From contig NZ_NFLN01000022.1 of NCBI RefSeq assembly GCF_002160955.1, positions 1 to 42,149 on the forward strand: a stretch of DNA of 42,149 nucleotides, given 5' to 3'. The notes under the pieces are model-generated. The model was given only the letters and a program-made list of their open reading frames with translations, was not told the DNA's origin and made no database searches. Shown here piece by piece: positions 33,863 through 40,945 of the stretch. The translations under genes and the position numbers were made by a program. The DNA comes from Gemmiger sp. An120. Its GTDB lineage: Bacteria > Bacillota > Clostridia > Oscillospirales > Ruminococcaceae. How positions within the stretch are numbered: position 1 is the first letter of the stretch; every line of letters starts with the position of its first letter.

Positions 33863-34537
33863 CTATCCTTCCAGTTGCTCGATCATTGCCAGCTGCCGGG
33901 CGCGCTCCTCCTCGTCGGGCATCCCCCGCAGCCGCTTGCGCCAGCGGATCAGCCGGTCGGCCTTGTAGCCTTCCCCGCCGGGATAGAGGCCGGTATCCCC
34001 CAACTGGCACCAGGCCTCCTCCGGCTCCCGGCCTTTGCCGGTATAGTCCGCGGCGATCACCGCGTACCAGCGCCCGGCGCACTGCACCGGGATGTCGGCG
34101 GCCAGGGCAAATCCCCGGCGGGCCAGCCAGCGGCGCAGCACCTCGTGCCGGGTAGCGGGAACCAGCACCAGCCGCATCCCGGGTGCAAACACCCAGGGCG
34201 CGGCTTCAAACACTTCGATCATGGTTTCGGCGCTCAGGCCCGCCACCACGATGTCCTGCACCTGGCCGGGCTCCAGGCCCTCCAGGCCCGCCGCCAGCCG
34301 GCAGTCCACCCGGTCTTCACAGGCAAAGGCCCGGCAGGTTTCCCGGGCGGTTGCCAGCGGAGCGGGACGCAGATCGCCGGCCATCACCCGGGGGCAGCGG
34401 CCGGTACAGGCCAGCCAGGCAGCCAGACGGCCATGGTCACAGCCCACATCCGCCGCCACACTGCCCGGCCGCACCAGATGGGCGGCAGTCAGCAGACGGG
34501 CGTCCAGATGGGGCGCGGGCCGGTCAGTTGTTGCCAA
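33863..34537 (-). CDS. trmK: tRNA (adenine22-N1)-methyltransferase TrmK
   Basis: TrmK methylates A22 in the D-loop of tRNA using SAM. The 224-residue protein has the SAM-binding motif SVAADVGCDHGRLAAWLA (about 26-43), AGDLRPAPLATAR, the family-specific DIVVAGLSAETMIEVFE and a C-terminal coiled region. The likely start is TTG at 34537, overlapping the DUF1858 gene by 14 bases; no well-placed ATG exists and the ribosome binding site is weak, so the exact start is uncertain. Coupling to DUF1858 translation would explain the weak site. The nif3 neighbour supports the assignment. Confidence 0.88.
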   Translation of the reverse strand: MATTDRPAPHLDARLLTAAHLVRPGSVAADVGCDHGRLAAWLACTGRCPRVMAGDLRPAPLATARETCRAFACEDRVDCRLAAGLEGLEPGQVQDIVVAGLSAETMIEVFEAAPWVFAPGMRLVLVPATRHEVLRRWLARRGFALAADIPVQCAGRWYAVIAADYTGKGREPEEAWCQLGDTGLYPGGEGYKADRLIRWRKRLRGMPDEEERARQLAMIEQLEG

Positions 34538-34721
34538 AATGGGCGTTCAGCTTGGCCACCAGCTCGTCCACGTTGGTGCCGTGGACCATGCAGGCCTGCT
34601 CCAGGGTTTCCCCGCGGGAAGCCGGGCAGCCCAGGCAGTGCATCCCGATCTCCAGGAAGTAGGGAGCGGTGTTGCGGTCCATATCCAGAATGTCGCCGAT
34701 GATGGAATCCTTCGTGATCAT
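34524..34721 (-). CDS. DUF1858 domain protein
   Basis: A 65-residue protein made only of a DUF1858 domain: MITKDSIIGDILDMDRNTA, then YFLEIGMHCLGCPASRGE. Three cysteines (C-L-G-C and a later Cys) suggest metal or redox binding. The family is common in anaerobes and its function is unknown. It heads the minus-strand group DUF1858-trmK-nif3-rqcH and has its own promoter. Confidence 0.9.
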   Translation of the reverse strand: MITKDSIIGDILDMDRNTAPYFLEIGMHCLGCPASRGETLEQACMVHGTNVDELVAKLNAHFGNN

Positions 34722-34787
34722 AGTTGTATCTCTCGCTTTCTTATACTATTGTCGGGGCAGAGCGCCCGTTTTTGCATATACATCGGT

Positions 34788-34816
34788 ATTGTACTCCAAA
34801 GGGGCAGGTTTGGCAA
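34788..34816 (-). promoter_or_regulatory. Promoter of the DUF1858-trmK-nif3 group
   Basis: TTGCCA (34811-34816) and TACAAT (34788-34793) are 17 bases apart on the minus strand, about 60 bases from the start codon. The -35 box lies six bases past the stop codon of the upstream gene. Confidence 0.8.
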
Positions 34817-34821
34817 GCCTT

Positions 34822-37020
34822 TCACAGGGCGGCCAGCTGGGAAATCGCTTCCAGCAGCACTGCGGCGCACAGGCCGATCTGGGCCAGCCGCACCCCGGCG
34901 GACAGGTCCCGGCTGCGCACCACGCCCCGCCATTCCCCGGCGGCCAGGGCCAGCAACGGCACCAGCGGCAGGAAGTACCGCCCCTGAATGCCAAAGATCT
35001 GTTCATAGTTCAGCGGCGTCCAGGTCAGGCAGGCAGCCACGCACAGGGCCACACAGCCCGCGCACAGGGCCAGCACCCACCACAGCCGCCAGCCGGGCAG
35101 GCGGCGGGGGCTGTCGGCGGCGGGCATGGCGGCCAGCCACAGCACCCCTGTCAGCGCCAGGGTCAGCAGCCAGCTGACCTCCACCGAGTAGATCACCGGC
35201 TCGCCCAGGGCGGTGCCCAGCGCCTGCTGCCAGTAGGCGGGCAGCTTGGCCGCAAAGGTGGCCACCGTAAGCTTGACCACCCGGGGCAGATTGCGCAGGA
35301 TATAGCCCACACTGTAGGTGTAGATGGAATCGCCGTTGGGCTGTATCCCCTCCACCAGCTGCTGCGGGGTGGGATCCTCGCCCCAGTGGGAGGCCATCCA
35401 GAACAGCGCTGCCAGCGCGACCAGCGCCAGCGCCACACCCACCAGCAGAATCCAGCGGCGGGCGGCGGGGCGGCGCTCCCACAGGCGGGCGGCGCACAGC
35501 CCGATCACGGCGGCGGCCACCGCCGCGGCCCCGCCCAGCCAGAAAGCGGCGTCGGGCATATCCCGCATCAGGTATCCGAAGTAAGAAGCATTGGCCGCAG
35601 CCCAGGACAGCGCAGCCGCCCCCAGGATAGCGGTCTTTTTCCAGCCCGGACGCGCCCCCAGATTGGCGCCGGGGATCACCAGGCACAGCCCGGTCAGCGG
35701 CAGGTAGATGGCCTTGGCCGGGGCCAGCAGCGCCGCCAGCAGCATCCCCGCCAGCCAGCCGGCGGTGGTCACCGGTCCGGCGCAGCCGCGCAGGCACCAG
35801 GCTATCCACAGCAGGGTCAGCGCCATCACCGGCATATCGGCGGACAGGCAGCCCGCCACCTGCAGCGCCATGGGCAGCAGCGCGGCGCAGAAAAAGACAT
35901 TTTTCGCCCGGGGCGTCAGGTGCAGCGCCAGGGCGGCCAGCGCCAGATACACCGCCAGATTGCACAGCCGGGCCAGCCAGAGCATTCCGTAAAAGCTCAG
36001 CCCAAGCACGCGGCCCAGCGCCATGCCCAGCACCATGGGCGCATAGAGCAGCCGGTTGCCGGACGCGGCGGCGCGCACATCCTCGGCCACGGCGGTCAGC
36101 GCCCCGTCATGGCCGGTCTCCAGCAGCTGCCCGGCCATCCGCTTGTAGGCAAACACGCCCCGCTCGCCGGTTTCGTCGGTCATGTGGGGCGCGTCGCATT
36201 CCCGCATCCGCAGGCGGCCCTGCTCGTCGTAGGGGGCCTGGCCCAGCAGTTCGCTGGCCTGGGCGTAGGCGGTAGCAGCGTGGGCGTATTCATCCGGCCC
36301 GGCCAGCGGCGGGATGATCAAACTCATTATCAGCCCCAGCAGCGCGCCGGCCACGCAGAGCACCGGCACGGCCCCGGCCTTTTTCACAAACAGCAGCCAC
36401 CAGCCGCCCAGCACCGCCAGCGCCAGCAGCGCCCCCGGCACCCAGAATGCCCGGGAAGCAAAGCCGCCGCTGTGGTCGGTGACCAGCTGCAAAGCGGCGG
36501 TGCCCTCCCCGCTGTCCGCGGTTCCGCCGGTAAGCGGCATGTTCGTCAGCACCGTTTCGCTGGCCCACAGACCCACCACATCCTCTGCCGTGGCGGGCTG
36601 GTACCAGACCCGCAGCCGGTAGGATTCCCCGGCGGTCAGGTTCACCGGGCCCTCCTCAAAAATAAAGGTATAGAAAGTGTTGTCCAGCAGGGCGGTCATA
36701 TCGCAGGCAGCCCCCGCCAGGCGGGTTCCGGCGCTGTCCTGCAGTTCCGCGTACAGGGTGCCGTGGGCCACCCGGCCATGGATGGAAAACAGCAGCCGCA
36801 CCCCGTACAGTGCCCCGCCCTTCTCCCAGGCAAAGGTCTGCACAAGCCCCGCCGACGGATCGGCCGGGTCCACCACCTGGCTGTATTCGTCGTTGATCTG
36901 CTCATAGCGCGAGCGGCCGTCGGCGGTCTGCCGTACCCCGTACCAGGTCCAGGCCAGCGCCGCCAGCACGATCACCGCCAGCACTGCGCCGGCCAGCCAG
37001 CGTCTGCATGTTTTGTTCAT
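34822..37020 (-). CDS. DUF2142 family multi-pass membrane protein
   Basis: A 732-residue membrane protein of the DUF2142 family. After an N-terminal membrane segment (about 9-28) there is an external beta-rich domain of some 170 residues, then about ten or more transmembrane segments. The conserved juxtamembrane motif IPPLAGPDEYAHAATAY is visible after the second segment. Related proteins resemble GT-C fold glycosyltransferases and are found in polysaccharide loci, so an envelope glycan role is likely but unproven. GGGGGA precedes the ATG, and a good promoter lies 70 bases upstream. Confidence 0.82.
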   Translation of the reverse strand: MNKTCRRWLAGAVLAVIVLAALAWTWYGVRQTADGRSRYEQINDEYSQVVDPADPSAGLVQTFAWEKGGALYGVRLLFSIHGRVAHGTLYAELQDSAGTRLAGAACDMTALLDNTFYTFIFEEGPVNLTAGESYRLRVWYQPATAEDVVGLWASETVLTNMPLTGGTADSGEGTAALQLVTDHSGGFASRAFWVPGALLALAVLGGWWLLFVKKAGAVPVLCVAGALLGLIMSLIIPPLAGPDEYAHAATAYAQASELLGQAPYDEQGRLRMRECDAPHMTDETGERGVFAYKRMAGQLLETGHDGALTAVAEDVRAAASGNRLLYAPMVLGMALGRVLGLSFYGMLWLARLCNLAVYLALAALALHLTPRAKNVFFCAALLPMALQVAGCLSADMPVMALTLLWIAWCLRGCAGPVTTAGWLAGMLLAALLAPAKAIYLPLTGLCLVIPGANLGARPGWKKTAILGAAALSWAAANASYFGYLMRDMPDAAFWLGGAAAVAAAVIGLCAARLWERRPAARRWILLVGVALALVALAALFWMASHWGEDPTPQQLVEGIQPNGDSIYTYSVGYILRNLPRVVKLTVATFAAKLPAYWQQALGTALGEPVIYSVEVSWLLTLALTGVLWLAAMPAADSPRRLPGWRLWWVLALCAGCVALCVAACLTWTPLNYEQIFGIQGRYFLPLVPLLALAAGEWRGVVRSRDLSAGVRLAQIGLCAAVLLEAISQLAAL

Positions 37021-37086
37021 GAATGGTCCCCCGCTGCACAGAATTTGCGGGCGCGGCGGTTTTCAGCCCGCGCCCCGGTGTGTACC

Positions 37087-37115
37087 ATTGTACCGTAAAA
37101 TCCGCCCGGGCGCAA
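37087..37115 (-). promoter_or_regulatory. Promoter of the DUF2142 gene
   Basis: TTGCGC (37110-37115) and TACAAT (37087-37092) are separated by 17 bases on the minus strand, about 65 bases before the ATG at 37020. Confidence 0.7.
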
Positions 37116-37143
37116 GAAAAGCGCGGACGGGCCGTCCCGCAGC

Positions 37144-37176
37144 AAAAAAGCGCCCTCCGGGCGGAGGGCGCTTTTT
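37144..37176 (-). terminator. Terminator after the zinc-ribbon gene
   Basis: A perfect 9-bp stem (GCGCCCTCC, 37150-37158, with 37163-37171) and a four-base loop carry T-runs on both sides (TTTTT 37172-37176; complement of A6 at 37144-37149). It ends the 37213-37491 gene. Confidence 0.9.
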
Positions 37177-37212
37177 CATGCATTCATTCAGCCGTGCGGC
37201 AGGATGGGGAGA

Positions 37213-37491
37213 TTACTGGTTCTCCTTCATCTTGGCGAAGCACTCGCTGCAGTAGACCGGACGGTCCTCACGGGGCTGGAAGGGCACGCGGGCCACGCCG
37301 CCGCAAGCAGCGCAGGTAGCCTCGTACATCTCGCGGGTGCCGCGGGTAGCGCTCTTGCGGGCGTCACGGCAGGCCTTGCAGCGCTGGGGCTCGTTCTCGA
37401 AGCCGCGGCTGGCGTAGAACTCCTGCTCGCCGGCGGTGAAAACGAATTCCTTACCGCAGTCTTTGCATACTAAAGTCTTGTCTTCGTACAT
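37213..37491 (-). CDS. Small double zinc-ribbon protein
   Basis: A 92-residue protein with two zinc-binding units: LVCKDCGKEFVFTAGEQEF with RCKACRDARK, and ATCAACGGVARVPF with VYCSECFAKM. The first unit matches a widespread 'probable zinc-binding' domain, the second a short Cys4 ribbon found in Clostridial CxxC...CxxC proteins. The function is unknown. AAGGAGA precedes the ATG. It follows the sigma factor gene and the tRNA-like sequence on the same strand. Confidence 0.88.
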   Translation of the reverse strand: MYEDKTLVCKDCGKEFVFTAGEQEFYASRGFENEPQRCKACRDARKSATRGTREMYEATCAACGGVARVPFQPREDRPVYCSECFAKMKENQ

Positions 37492-37519
37492 GATTTCTGT
37501 CTCCTTAATGGAAATTTTT

Positions 37520-37592
37520 TGCCCGCGGAAGGATTCAAACCGACACCTTTGGTTTTGGGACCAACGCTCTGACTGTTAAGCTACATAGGGCA
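37520..37592 (-). pseudogene. Degenerate tRNA-Trp-like sequence
   Basis: Read on the minus strand, this 73-base stretch has a D-arm (GCTT/GAGC with AACAGTCA loop), an anticodon-like arm (TTGGT/ACCAA) and a T-loop TTTGAAT, and it aligns best with tRNA-Trp (loop CUCCAAA). The anticodon loop is CCCAAA, with six bases and no U33. The T-stem has two mismatches, and the acceptor pairs only TGCCC/GGGCA before failing. No CCA is encoded. A functional tRNA is unlikely; a relic or a tRNA-like RNA element is possible. Confidence 0.5.
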
Positions 37593-37620
37593 CATTTATC
37601 GCGGCAGGCCAACCGGCCTG

Positions 37621-38178
37621 TCAGACCAGATCTTCGGGCAGATAGCGGCGCAGCTTGCGGCGCACCCGGCCCATGGCGTTTTCCGCCGTTTTTTCATCCC
37701 GGCCCAATCGCTGCCCGATCTGCCGGGCACTGCACCCGGCCAGATAGAGGGCCAGCACCTGACGCTCCAGCTCGGACAGGCGCACCTCCATCTCCCGCAC
37801 GATCTGCTGGTACCGCTCGGCAGCGATGGCCAGTTCCTCGGGGCTCTGGGCGGTGCCGCTCTCTTCCAGCGGAACACTGTCGTTCAGCGGCCCGTGCTTT
37901 TTGCTGCGGGCCGAGCGGGCGGCGGCGATCTGCGCGTTGAGGGCGCACACGCCGGCGTAGGTTTCAAAGGACGCGCCCCGGCCGGGATCGTAGGTCTGGA
38001 TCGCGCGGAACAGGCCGATGATCCCCTCCTGCACGGCGTCCTCAAACTCCATACCGGGGCCGGCGCAGAACGCGGCGCCCCGACGGATCGCGGGCATCAT
38101 GCGGGCGATGGCTGCCGCCATGGCAGCTTCGTCCCCCCGGCGCAGCAACTCAAGGGAAAGCGGTTGGCGGGACGGCAT
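37621..38178 (-). CDS. Sigma-70 family RNA polymerase sigma factor
   Basis: A 185-residue sigma factor with region 2 (FEDAVQEGIIGLFRAIQTYD, then GRGASFETYAGVCALNAQI) and region 4 (LSELERQVLALYLAGCSARQ, IGQRLGRDEKTAENAMGRVR). It lacks regions 1.1 and 3. The region 2 wording resembles SigH/sporulation-type factors rather than ECF factors. AGGAGG six bases before ATG 38178 fixes the start. The regulon is unknown. Confidence 0.87.
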   Translation of the reverse strand: MPSRQPLSLELLRRGDEAAMAAAIARMMPAIRRGAAFCAGPGMEFEDAVQEGIIGLFRAIQTYDPGRGASFETYAGVCALNAQIAAARSARSKKHGPLNDSVPLEESGTAQSPEELAIAAERYQQIVREMEVRLSELERQVLALYLAGCSARQIGQRLGRDEKTAENAMGRVRRKLRRYLPEDLV

Positions 38179-38215
38179 ATACGGCCTCCTGAAACCTGGG
38201 ATTCTACACCTTAAT

Positions 38216-38244
38216 AGGGTACACCGTCTTTTGGCATTTGTCAA
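38216..38244 (-). promoter_or_regulatory. Candidate promoter of the sigma factor gene
   Basis: A perfect TTGACA (38239-38244) and a weak TACCCT (38216-38221) are 17 bases apart on the minus strand, about 40 bases upstream of the ATG. Confidence 0.55.
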
Positions 38245-38327
38245 TAAATTTTTTCGTCTCTGTACCCATCTGTTCCACCAACCTGCATAATTTGCAACCT
38301 TTCGCGTTTTTCTCCGTCAAAATGTCC

Positions 38328-38356
38328 TTGATTTGTCCCTCTTTTCATATTATAAT
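38328..38356 (+). promoter_or_regulatory. Promoter of tRNA-Leu
   Basis: TTGATT (38328-38333) and a perfect TATAAT (38351-38356) are separated by 17 bases and lie about 18 bases upstream of the mature tRNA 5' end. Confidence 0.82.
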
Positions 38357-38374
38357 GGTCATGTTACACATCAT

Positions 38375-38461
38375 GCCGGTGTGTTGGAATTGGCAGACGA
38401 GACGGACTCAAAATCCGTTGCGGGCAACCGCGTGTGGGTTCGACCCCCACCACCGGCACCA
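38375..38461 (+). tRNA. tRNA-Leu (CAA)
   Basis: An 87-base class II tRNA. The acceptor GCCGGTG pairs with CACCGGC, followed by discriminator A and an encoded CCA. The anticodon stem ACGGA/TCCGT closes the loop CTCAAAA, giving anticodon CAA. A long variable arm (TGCGGGCAACCGCG type) and the T-arm GTGGG-TTCGACC-CCCAC are intact. It reads toward the prophage, and its 3' end is a typical phage integration target. Confidence 0.95.
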
Positions 38462-38525
38462 CGCATGGTTATAAAGCCGCTTGGTTCCTACATCTTGATA
38501 GGCTTCCAAATCGCGCGATAACCAC

Positions 38526-38560
38526 AAAATCCCCCAGCTGCAGCGGCTGGGGGATTTTGC
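38526..38560 (+). terminator. Terminator after tRNA-Leu
   Basis: A perfect 13-bp stem (AAAATCCCCCAGC, 38526-38538, with 38546-38558) is followed by GCTTTG. It lies 65 bases past the tRNA and can work in both directions because of its A/T base. Confidence 0.85.
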
Positions 38561-38583
38561 TTTGTAATGCGACCGAAGCAAAC

Positions 38584-38627
38584 AAAAAGCGGCCCCAACC
38601 GTCCGGAAAGTCCGGATGGTTGGGGCC
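38584..38627 (-). terminator. Terminator at the end of the prophage lysis operon
   Basis: GGCCCCAACC (38591-38600) pairs with GGTTGGGGCC (38618-38627), with an inner TCCGG/CCGGA pair. On the minus strand it is followed by GCTTTTTG. It ends transcription of the phage genes about 100 bases past the holin gene. Confidence 0.85.
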
Positions 38628-38639
38628 TTTCTATAACTC

Positions 38640-38716
38640 TGAATTAACTTCAAATTAACTTTAAGTTAACCTGTTAGCTAATATGTTAACTCGCACGGAC
38701 TTTGCACGCCGTGCAA
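38640..38716. repeat. TTAAC-rich repeat patch and TTGCACG palindrome at the prophage edge
   Basis: Between the terminators and the holin gene lie several copies of TTAACT or its complement AGTTAA (about 38643-38690), including two GTTAAC palindromes. The inverted repeat TTGCACG-C-CGTGCAA follows at 38702-38716. The patch is much more AT-rich than its surroundings. It may contain integrase arm-type sites or the attachment core; this is inference. Confidence 0.45.
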
Positions 38717-38727
38717 GCCGGTACAAC

Positions 38728-39000
38728 TTATTCCGCCGGGGAATCGTAAGTAAGCGCCCGGGCGGAATCGCCCAGGCCGGCGGTGGTGGGATCGTTGAGG
38801 GCGTTCCAGACGCTCACCGCCGCCAGCGCGCACACATACGGGTTGCGGATCGCGGCCAGCAGGGTCTGGCCAAGGATCGGCCAGCTGGTGATGTCCGCGC
38901 CGGTCAGGCCGAAGTAGGCCAGAACAGGAGTAAACACCGCCAGGCCCAACTGCGCCCAGAATACCGGATTTTTCAGCCGCACGGGAAGATTCAGTTTCAT
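38728..39000 (-). CDS. Phage holin (phi LC3 family)
   Basis: A 90-residue holin that would permeabilise the host membrane to release endolysin. The sequence opens MKLNLPVRLKNPVFWAQLGL, typical of the phi-LC3/phage_holin_1 family, followed by a membrane segment (about 14-32), a second hydrophobic part (about 40-66) and the conserved NALNDPTTAGLGDS. GAAAGGAG precedes ATG 39000; a longer reading frame upstream overlaps the next gene and is not used. It is the last gene of the phage late operon here. Confidence 0.92.
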   Translation of the reverse strand: MKLNLPVRLKNPVFWAQLGLAVFTPVLAYFGLTGADITSWPILGQTLLAAIRNPYVCALAAVSVWNALNDPTTAGLGDSARALTYDSPAE

Positions 39001-39014
39001 GTATCTCTCTCCTT

Positions 39015-39326
39015 TCAGAAATGGGTGGGCAGCTCGTTCACGTCCTTCACCAGGGCGGTTACTGCTCCATTGCCGCCCAGGGCGTGATAGGCTGCGTACA
39101 TACTTTGGATGTTCTCCCGGCCATGCACCGAGATGCTCTGCTTTTTCTGGTAGTAGTCGCAGGACTGGATGATCCTGTCGCGCAGCAGGGCCTGCACGCC
39201 GGTTTCCAGCGCTTTCTGCCGTTTGTGCTGGGCCAAGGCGTACCGCCACAGGGCAGCGAGACAAGCCGTCAGAAGTCCGAAAGCCCAAACTACCCAGTAC
39301 TGCACGGCCCAGTCAGGGAGCTGCAT
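39015..39326 (-). CDS. Small membrane protein of the lysis cassette
   Basis: A 103-residue protein with one N-terminal membrane segment (YWVVWAFGLLTACLAALWRY, about 9-28) and a soluble, helical C-terminus containing YYQKKQSISVHGRENIQSMY. Similar small proteins occur beside holins in Clostridial prophages and may be holin partners or spanin-like regulators; I cannot name a family. ATG 39326 is preferred because GGAGGG is eight bases away; ATG 39332 would overlap the previous stop as ATGA. Confidence 0.7.
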   Translation of the reverse strand: MQLPDWAVQYWVVWAFGLLTACLAALWRYALAQHKRQKALETGVQALLRDRIIQSCDYYQKKQSISVHGRENIQSMYAAYHALGGNGAVTALVKDVNELPTHF

Positions 39327-39328
39327 TG

Positions 39329-39637
39329 TCATCGCCCTCCCTGTTCGATAATTTTCACGCCGTATTCTTCAGCACAGGTGTGCTCGATACGGCACCCACG
39401 GGCGGATTCCCACCCACTGGCAAAGAAAGCCACGTCAGCTCCCGCAAGGAGCTCAATGCTTTTCGCCAGAAACCAAAGCGGTTTTGCTTCAGCTGGTGCG
39501 CCGAGGAAGAAGCTATCTACCACTTCCACCTTTTCATCGAGCGCCTCTTCTGCTGCATGTACAGCCTCTTTCCTTTCTTTCAGGATCTCCTCGTCGGATT
39601 TTCCGCGCATAGGTTGCGAGATGAACAGTTTTTTCAT
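39329..39637 (-). CDS. DUF4406 / nucleoside 2-deoxyribosyltransferase-like protein
   Basis: A 102-residue phage protein starting MKKLFISQPMRGKSDEEILK, the opening typical of DUF4406, a small family related in fold to nucleoside 2-deoxyribosyltransferases. Near the C-terminus SARGCRIEHTCAEEYGVKI resembles the region holding the catalytic Glu in that superfamily. AAGGAGAG precedes ATG 39637. Its place between endolysin and holin genes is unusual for an enzyme of nucleotide metabolism. Activity is not demonstrated for the family. Confidence 0.75.
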   Translation of the reverse strand: MKKLFISQPMRGKSDEEILKERKEAVHAAEEALDEKVEVVDSFFLGAPAEAKPLWFLAKSIELLAGADVAFFASGWESARGCRIEHTCAEEYGVKIIEQGGR

Positions 39638-39647
39638 GTCTCTCTCC

Positions 39648-40679
39648 TTACTTCGCCAACGCAACGCCGGAAGCGGTGAGCTTGTCCTGCAGGGCGGTAA
39701 GTTGCTTGCCCTGCTCGGCCTGGTTGGTTTCGATCCGGCTCTGCCCGGCCTCGATGCGGGCCAGCGCAGCCAGCACCTCGGTCAGATCCACGGCCGGGGT
39801 CTCGACGGCGGGGGCATCCTCTACCACACAGCGGCCGTCCGGCAGTTCCAGACAGTAGACCTCTGCGCCGTCAGCGATGATCTTGTACCAGGTGCCGGTC
39901 ATGTTCGCCAACTGGATGGTGTTCCCCTTGGCAGTGATGGGATAGATTTCGTTCAGTTCCAGCACACCCAGGCTGGCGTTGATATCCGGGGCGCTGAAAG
40001 TCTCACACTTCGGATTTTCCGCGCTGGTGCAGCGCAGCACCTTGCCGGTAATCGGCTCAAAACTCATGGGCTTGTCCTCCTTATCGAGTTCCCTGGGGAA
40101 ATCCCGGAACAGGTTGTTGCAGTCCACCCGCCCGGTAATGCCCGCCACCGTGCCGCTGCTGGTGTACTGGTGCATATCCCGGGGGATGGTCTTGTCGTAG
40201 CTGGCCCGGTAGTCGGCCAGCCATATGGTGTCAGCATAGGCCTGGATGGTGGGGATGTCCACGCTGGCAAAGTAGGCGGTGTAGCTGTAGTATCCGGGCA
40301 TATAGGGGCTGTTGGCCCGGATATGGTCGAGGAAGGCCACCGCACAGGCGGTGCGGTTGGCCGTCGGGATGTCATTCTCTTCCTGGTCGAAATAGAGGGG
40401 CATCTGCAGCCCCCGGCCCGCCAGCACCTGCAGGCAGATCTGTGCCTCCTGCACGGCCTCCTCCGGCGTGTGGGCGTAGCTGAACCAGTACACCCCCACA
40501 GGCAGGCCCGCCGCCTGAGCGTCCGCGTAGTTTTCGGCAAATCGAAGGTCCTCCTGCTTGGCGTACCGGCCATAACCTGCTCGGATCACCGCAGCATAGA
40601 TACCGGCGGCCTTGACCTGGGCCCAATCGATGGTCCCCTGGTATACCGATACATCTACGACCCTTGCTTCAAAAGGCAT
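39648..40679 (-). CDS. GH25 muramidase endolysin
   Basis: A 343-residue endolysin that cleaves the MurNAc-GlcNAc bond. The N-terminal GH25 barrel (about 5-200) shows VVDVSVYQGTIDW (Asp9), YFDQEEND (Asp98, Glu100) and the GYYSYTAYF and IWLADYRA segments. A linker and a small SH3-like region (about 215-275, NTIQLANMTGTWYKIIADG) follow. The C-terminus is a Glu/Gln-rich heptad stretch (LTEVLAALARIEAGQSRIET) likely to form a coiled coil. There is no signal peptide, fitting holin-dependent release. AAGGAGG precedes the ATG, and the start overlaps the upstream small gene by 11 bases. Confidence 0.93.
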   Translation of the reverse strand: MPFEARVVDVSVYQGTIDWAQVKAAGIYAAVIRAGYGRYAKQEDLRFAENYADAQAAGLPVGVYWFSYAHTPEEAVQEAQICLQVLAGRGLQMPLYFDQEENDIPTANRTACAVAFLDHIRANSPYMPGYYSYTAYFASVDIPTIQAYADTIWLADYRASYDKTIPRDMHQYTSSGTVAGITGRVDCNNLFRDFPRELDKEDKPMSFEPITGKVLRCTSAENPKCETFSAPDINASLGVLELNEIYPITAKGNTIQLANMTGTWYKIIADGAEVYCLELPDGRCVVEDAPAVETPAVDLTEVLAALARIEAGQSRIETNQAEQGKQLTALQDKLTASGVALAK

Positions 40680-40848
40680 CCGGGTACACCTCCTTCAGCT
40701 CCGCCCGCTTGGCCGTCACGGCGGCCTGCTCAGCCGCGGCCAGGGCATGGGCCTCTTCCACCGTGACCCCGTTGCAGGCCGCCGCCGTCGCCTCGTCCAG
40801 GCCGTAGGCCAGCGCCTTCAGAATCTCCTTTTTTTGTTCGCTCGTCAT
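40669..40848 (-). CDS. Small helical phage protein (59 residues)
   Basis: Start ATG 40848 has an AAGGAG site, unlike longer in-frame options. The protein MTSEQKKEILKALAYGLDEA continues with TAAACNGVTVEEAHALAAAE, a pattern that looks like a small helix-turn-helix-type fold, and ends in a charged helix. It lies between a tail-module gene and the endolysin. I do not recognise a family. Confidence 0.7.
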   Translation of the reverse strand: MTSEQKKEILKALAYGLDEATAAACNGVTVEEAHALAAAEQAAVTAKRAELKEVYPDAF

Positions 40849-40861
40849 ATGTACTCCTTTC

Positions 40862-40933
40862 TCACTTCGCCACCCGGGCGGCATCCGCGTCCAGGATATC
40901 CTGCCAGCGGGGAATATCCAGTGCTTTTTCCAT
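40862..40933 (-). CDS. Tiny phage peptide gene (23 residues)
   Basis: ATG 40933 with GGAGG nine bases upstream opens MEKALDIPRWQDILDADAAR and ends VAK before TGA at 40862. It fits neatly between two phage genes with short gaps. Many phages carry such very small genes, for example of the XkdX type, at this place. Translation is inferred from the site and spacing only. Confidence 0.5.
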   Translation of the reverse strand: MEKALDIPRWQDILDADAARVAK

Positions 40934-40945
40934 GGGTGTTCCTCC

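Noticed and set aside
31217-34702. Very long plus-strand open frame (over 1,100 codons) opposite rqcH, nif3 and trmK
   Set aside because: It is antisense to well-supported genes, its composition is His/Gln/Gly/Pro-rich as expected from reading GC-rich codons backwards, and it has no ribosome binding site or family motif.
34669-37098. Plus-strand open frame of about 800 codons opposite the DUF2142 gene
   Set aside because: Antisense shadow of a membrane protein gene; Gln/His/Pro/Arg-rich with no motif.
38640-38716. CRISPR array in the TTAAC repeat patch
   Set aside because: Repeat units are only five or six bases and irregularly spaced; no cas genes are near.
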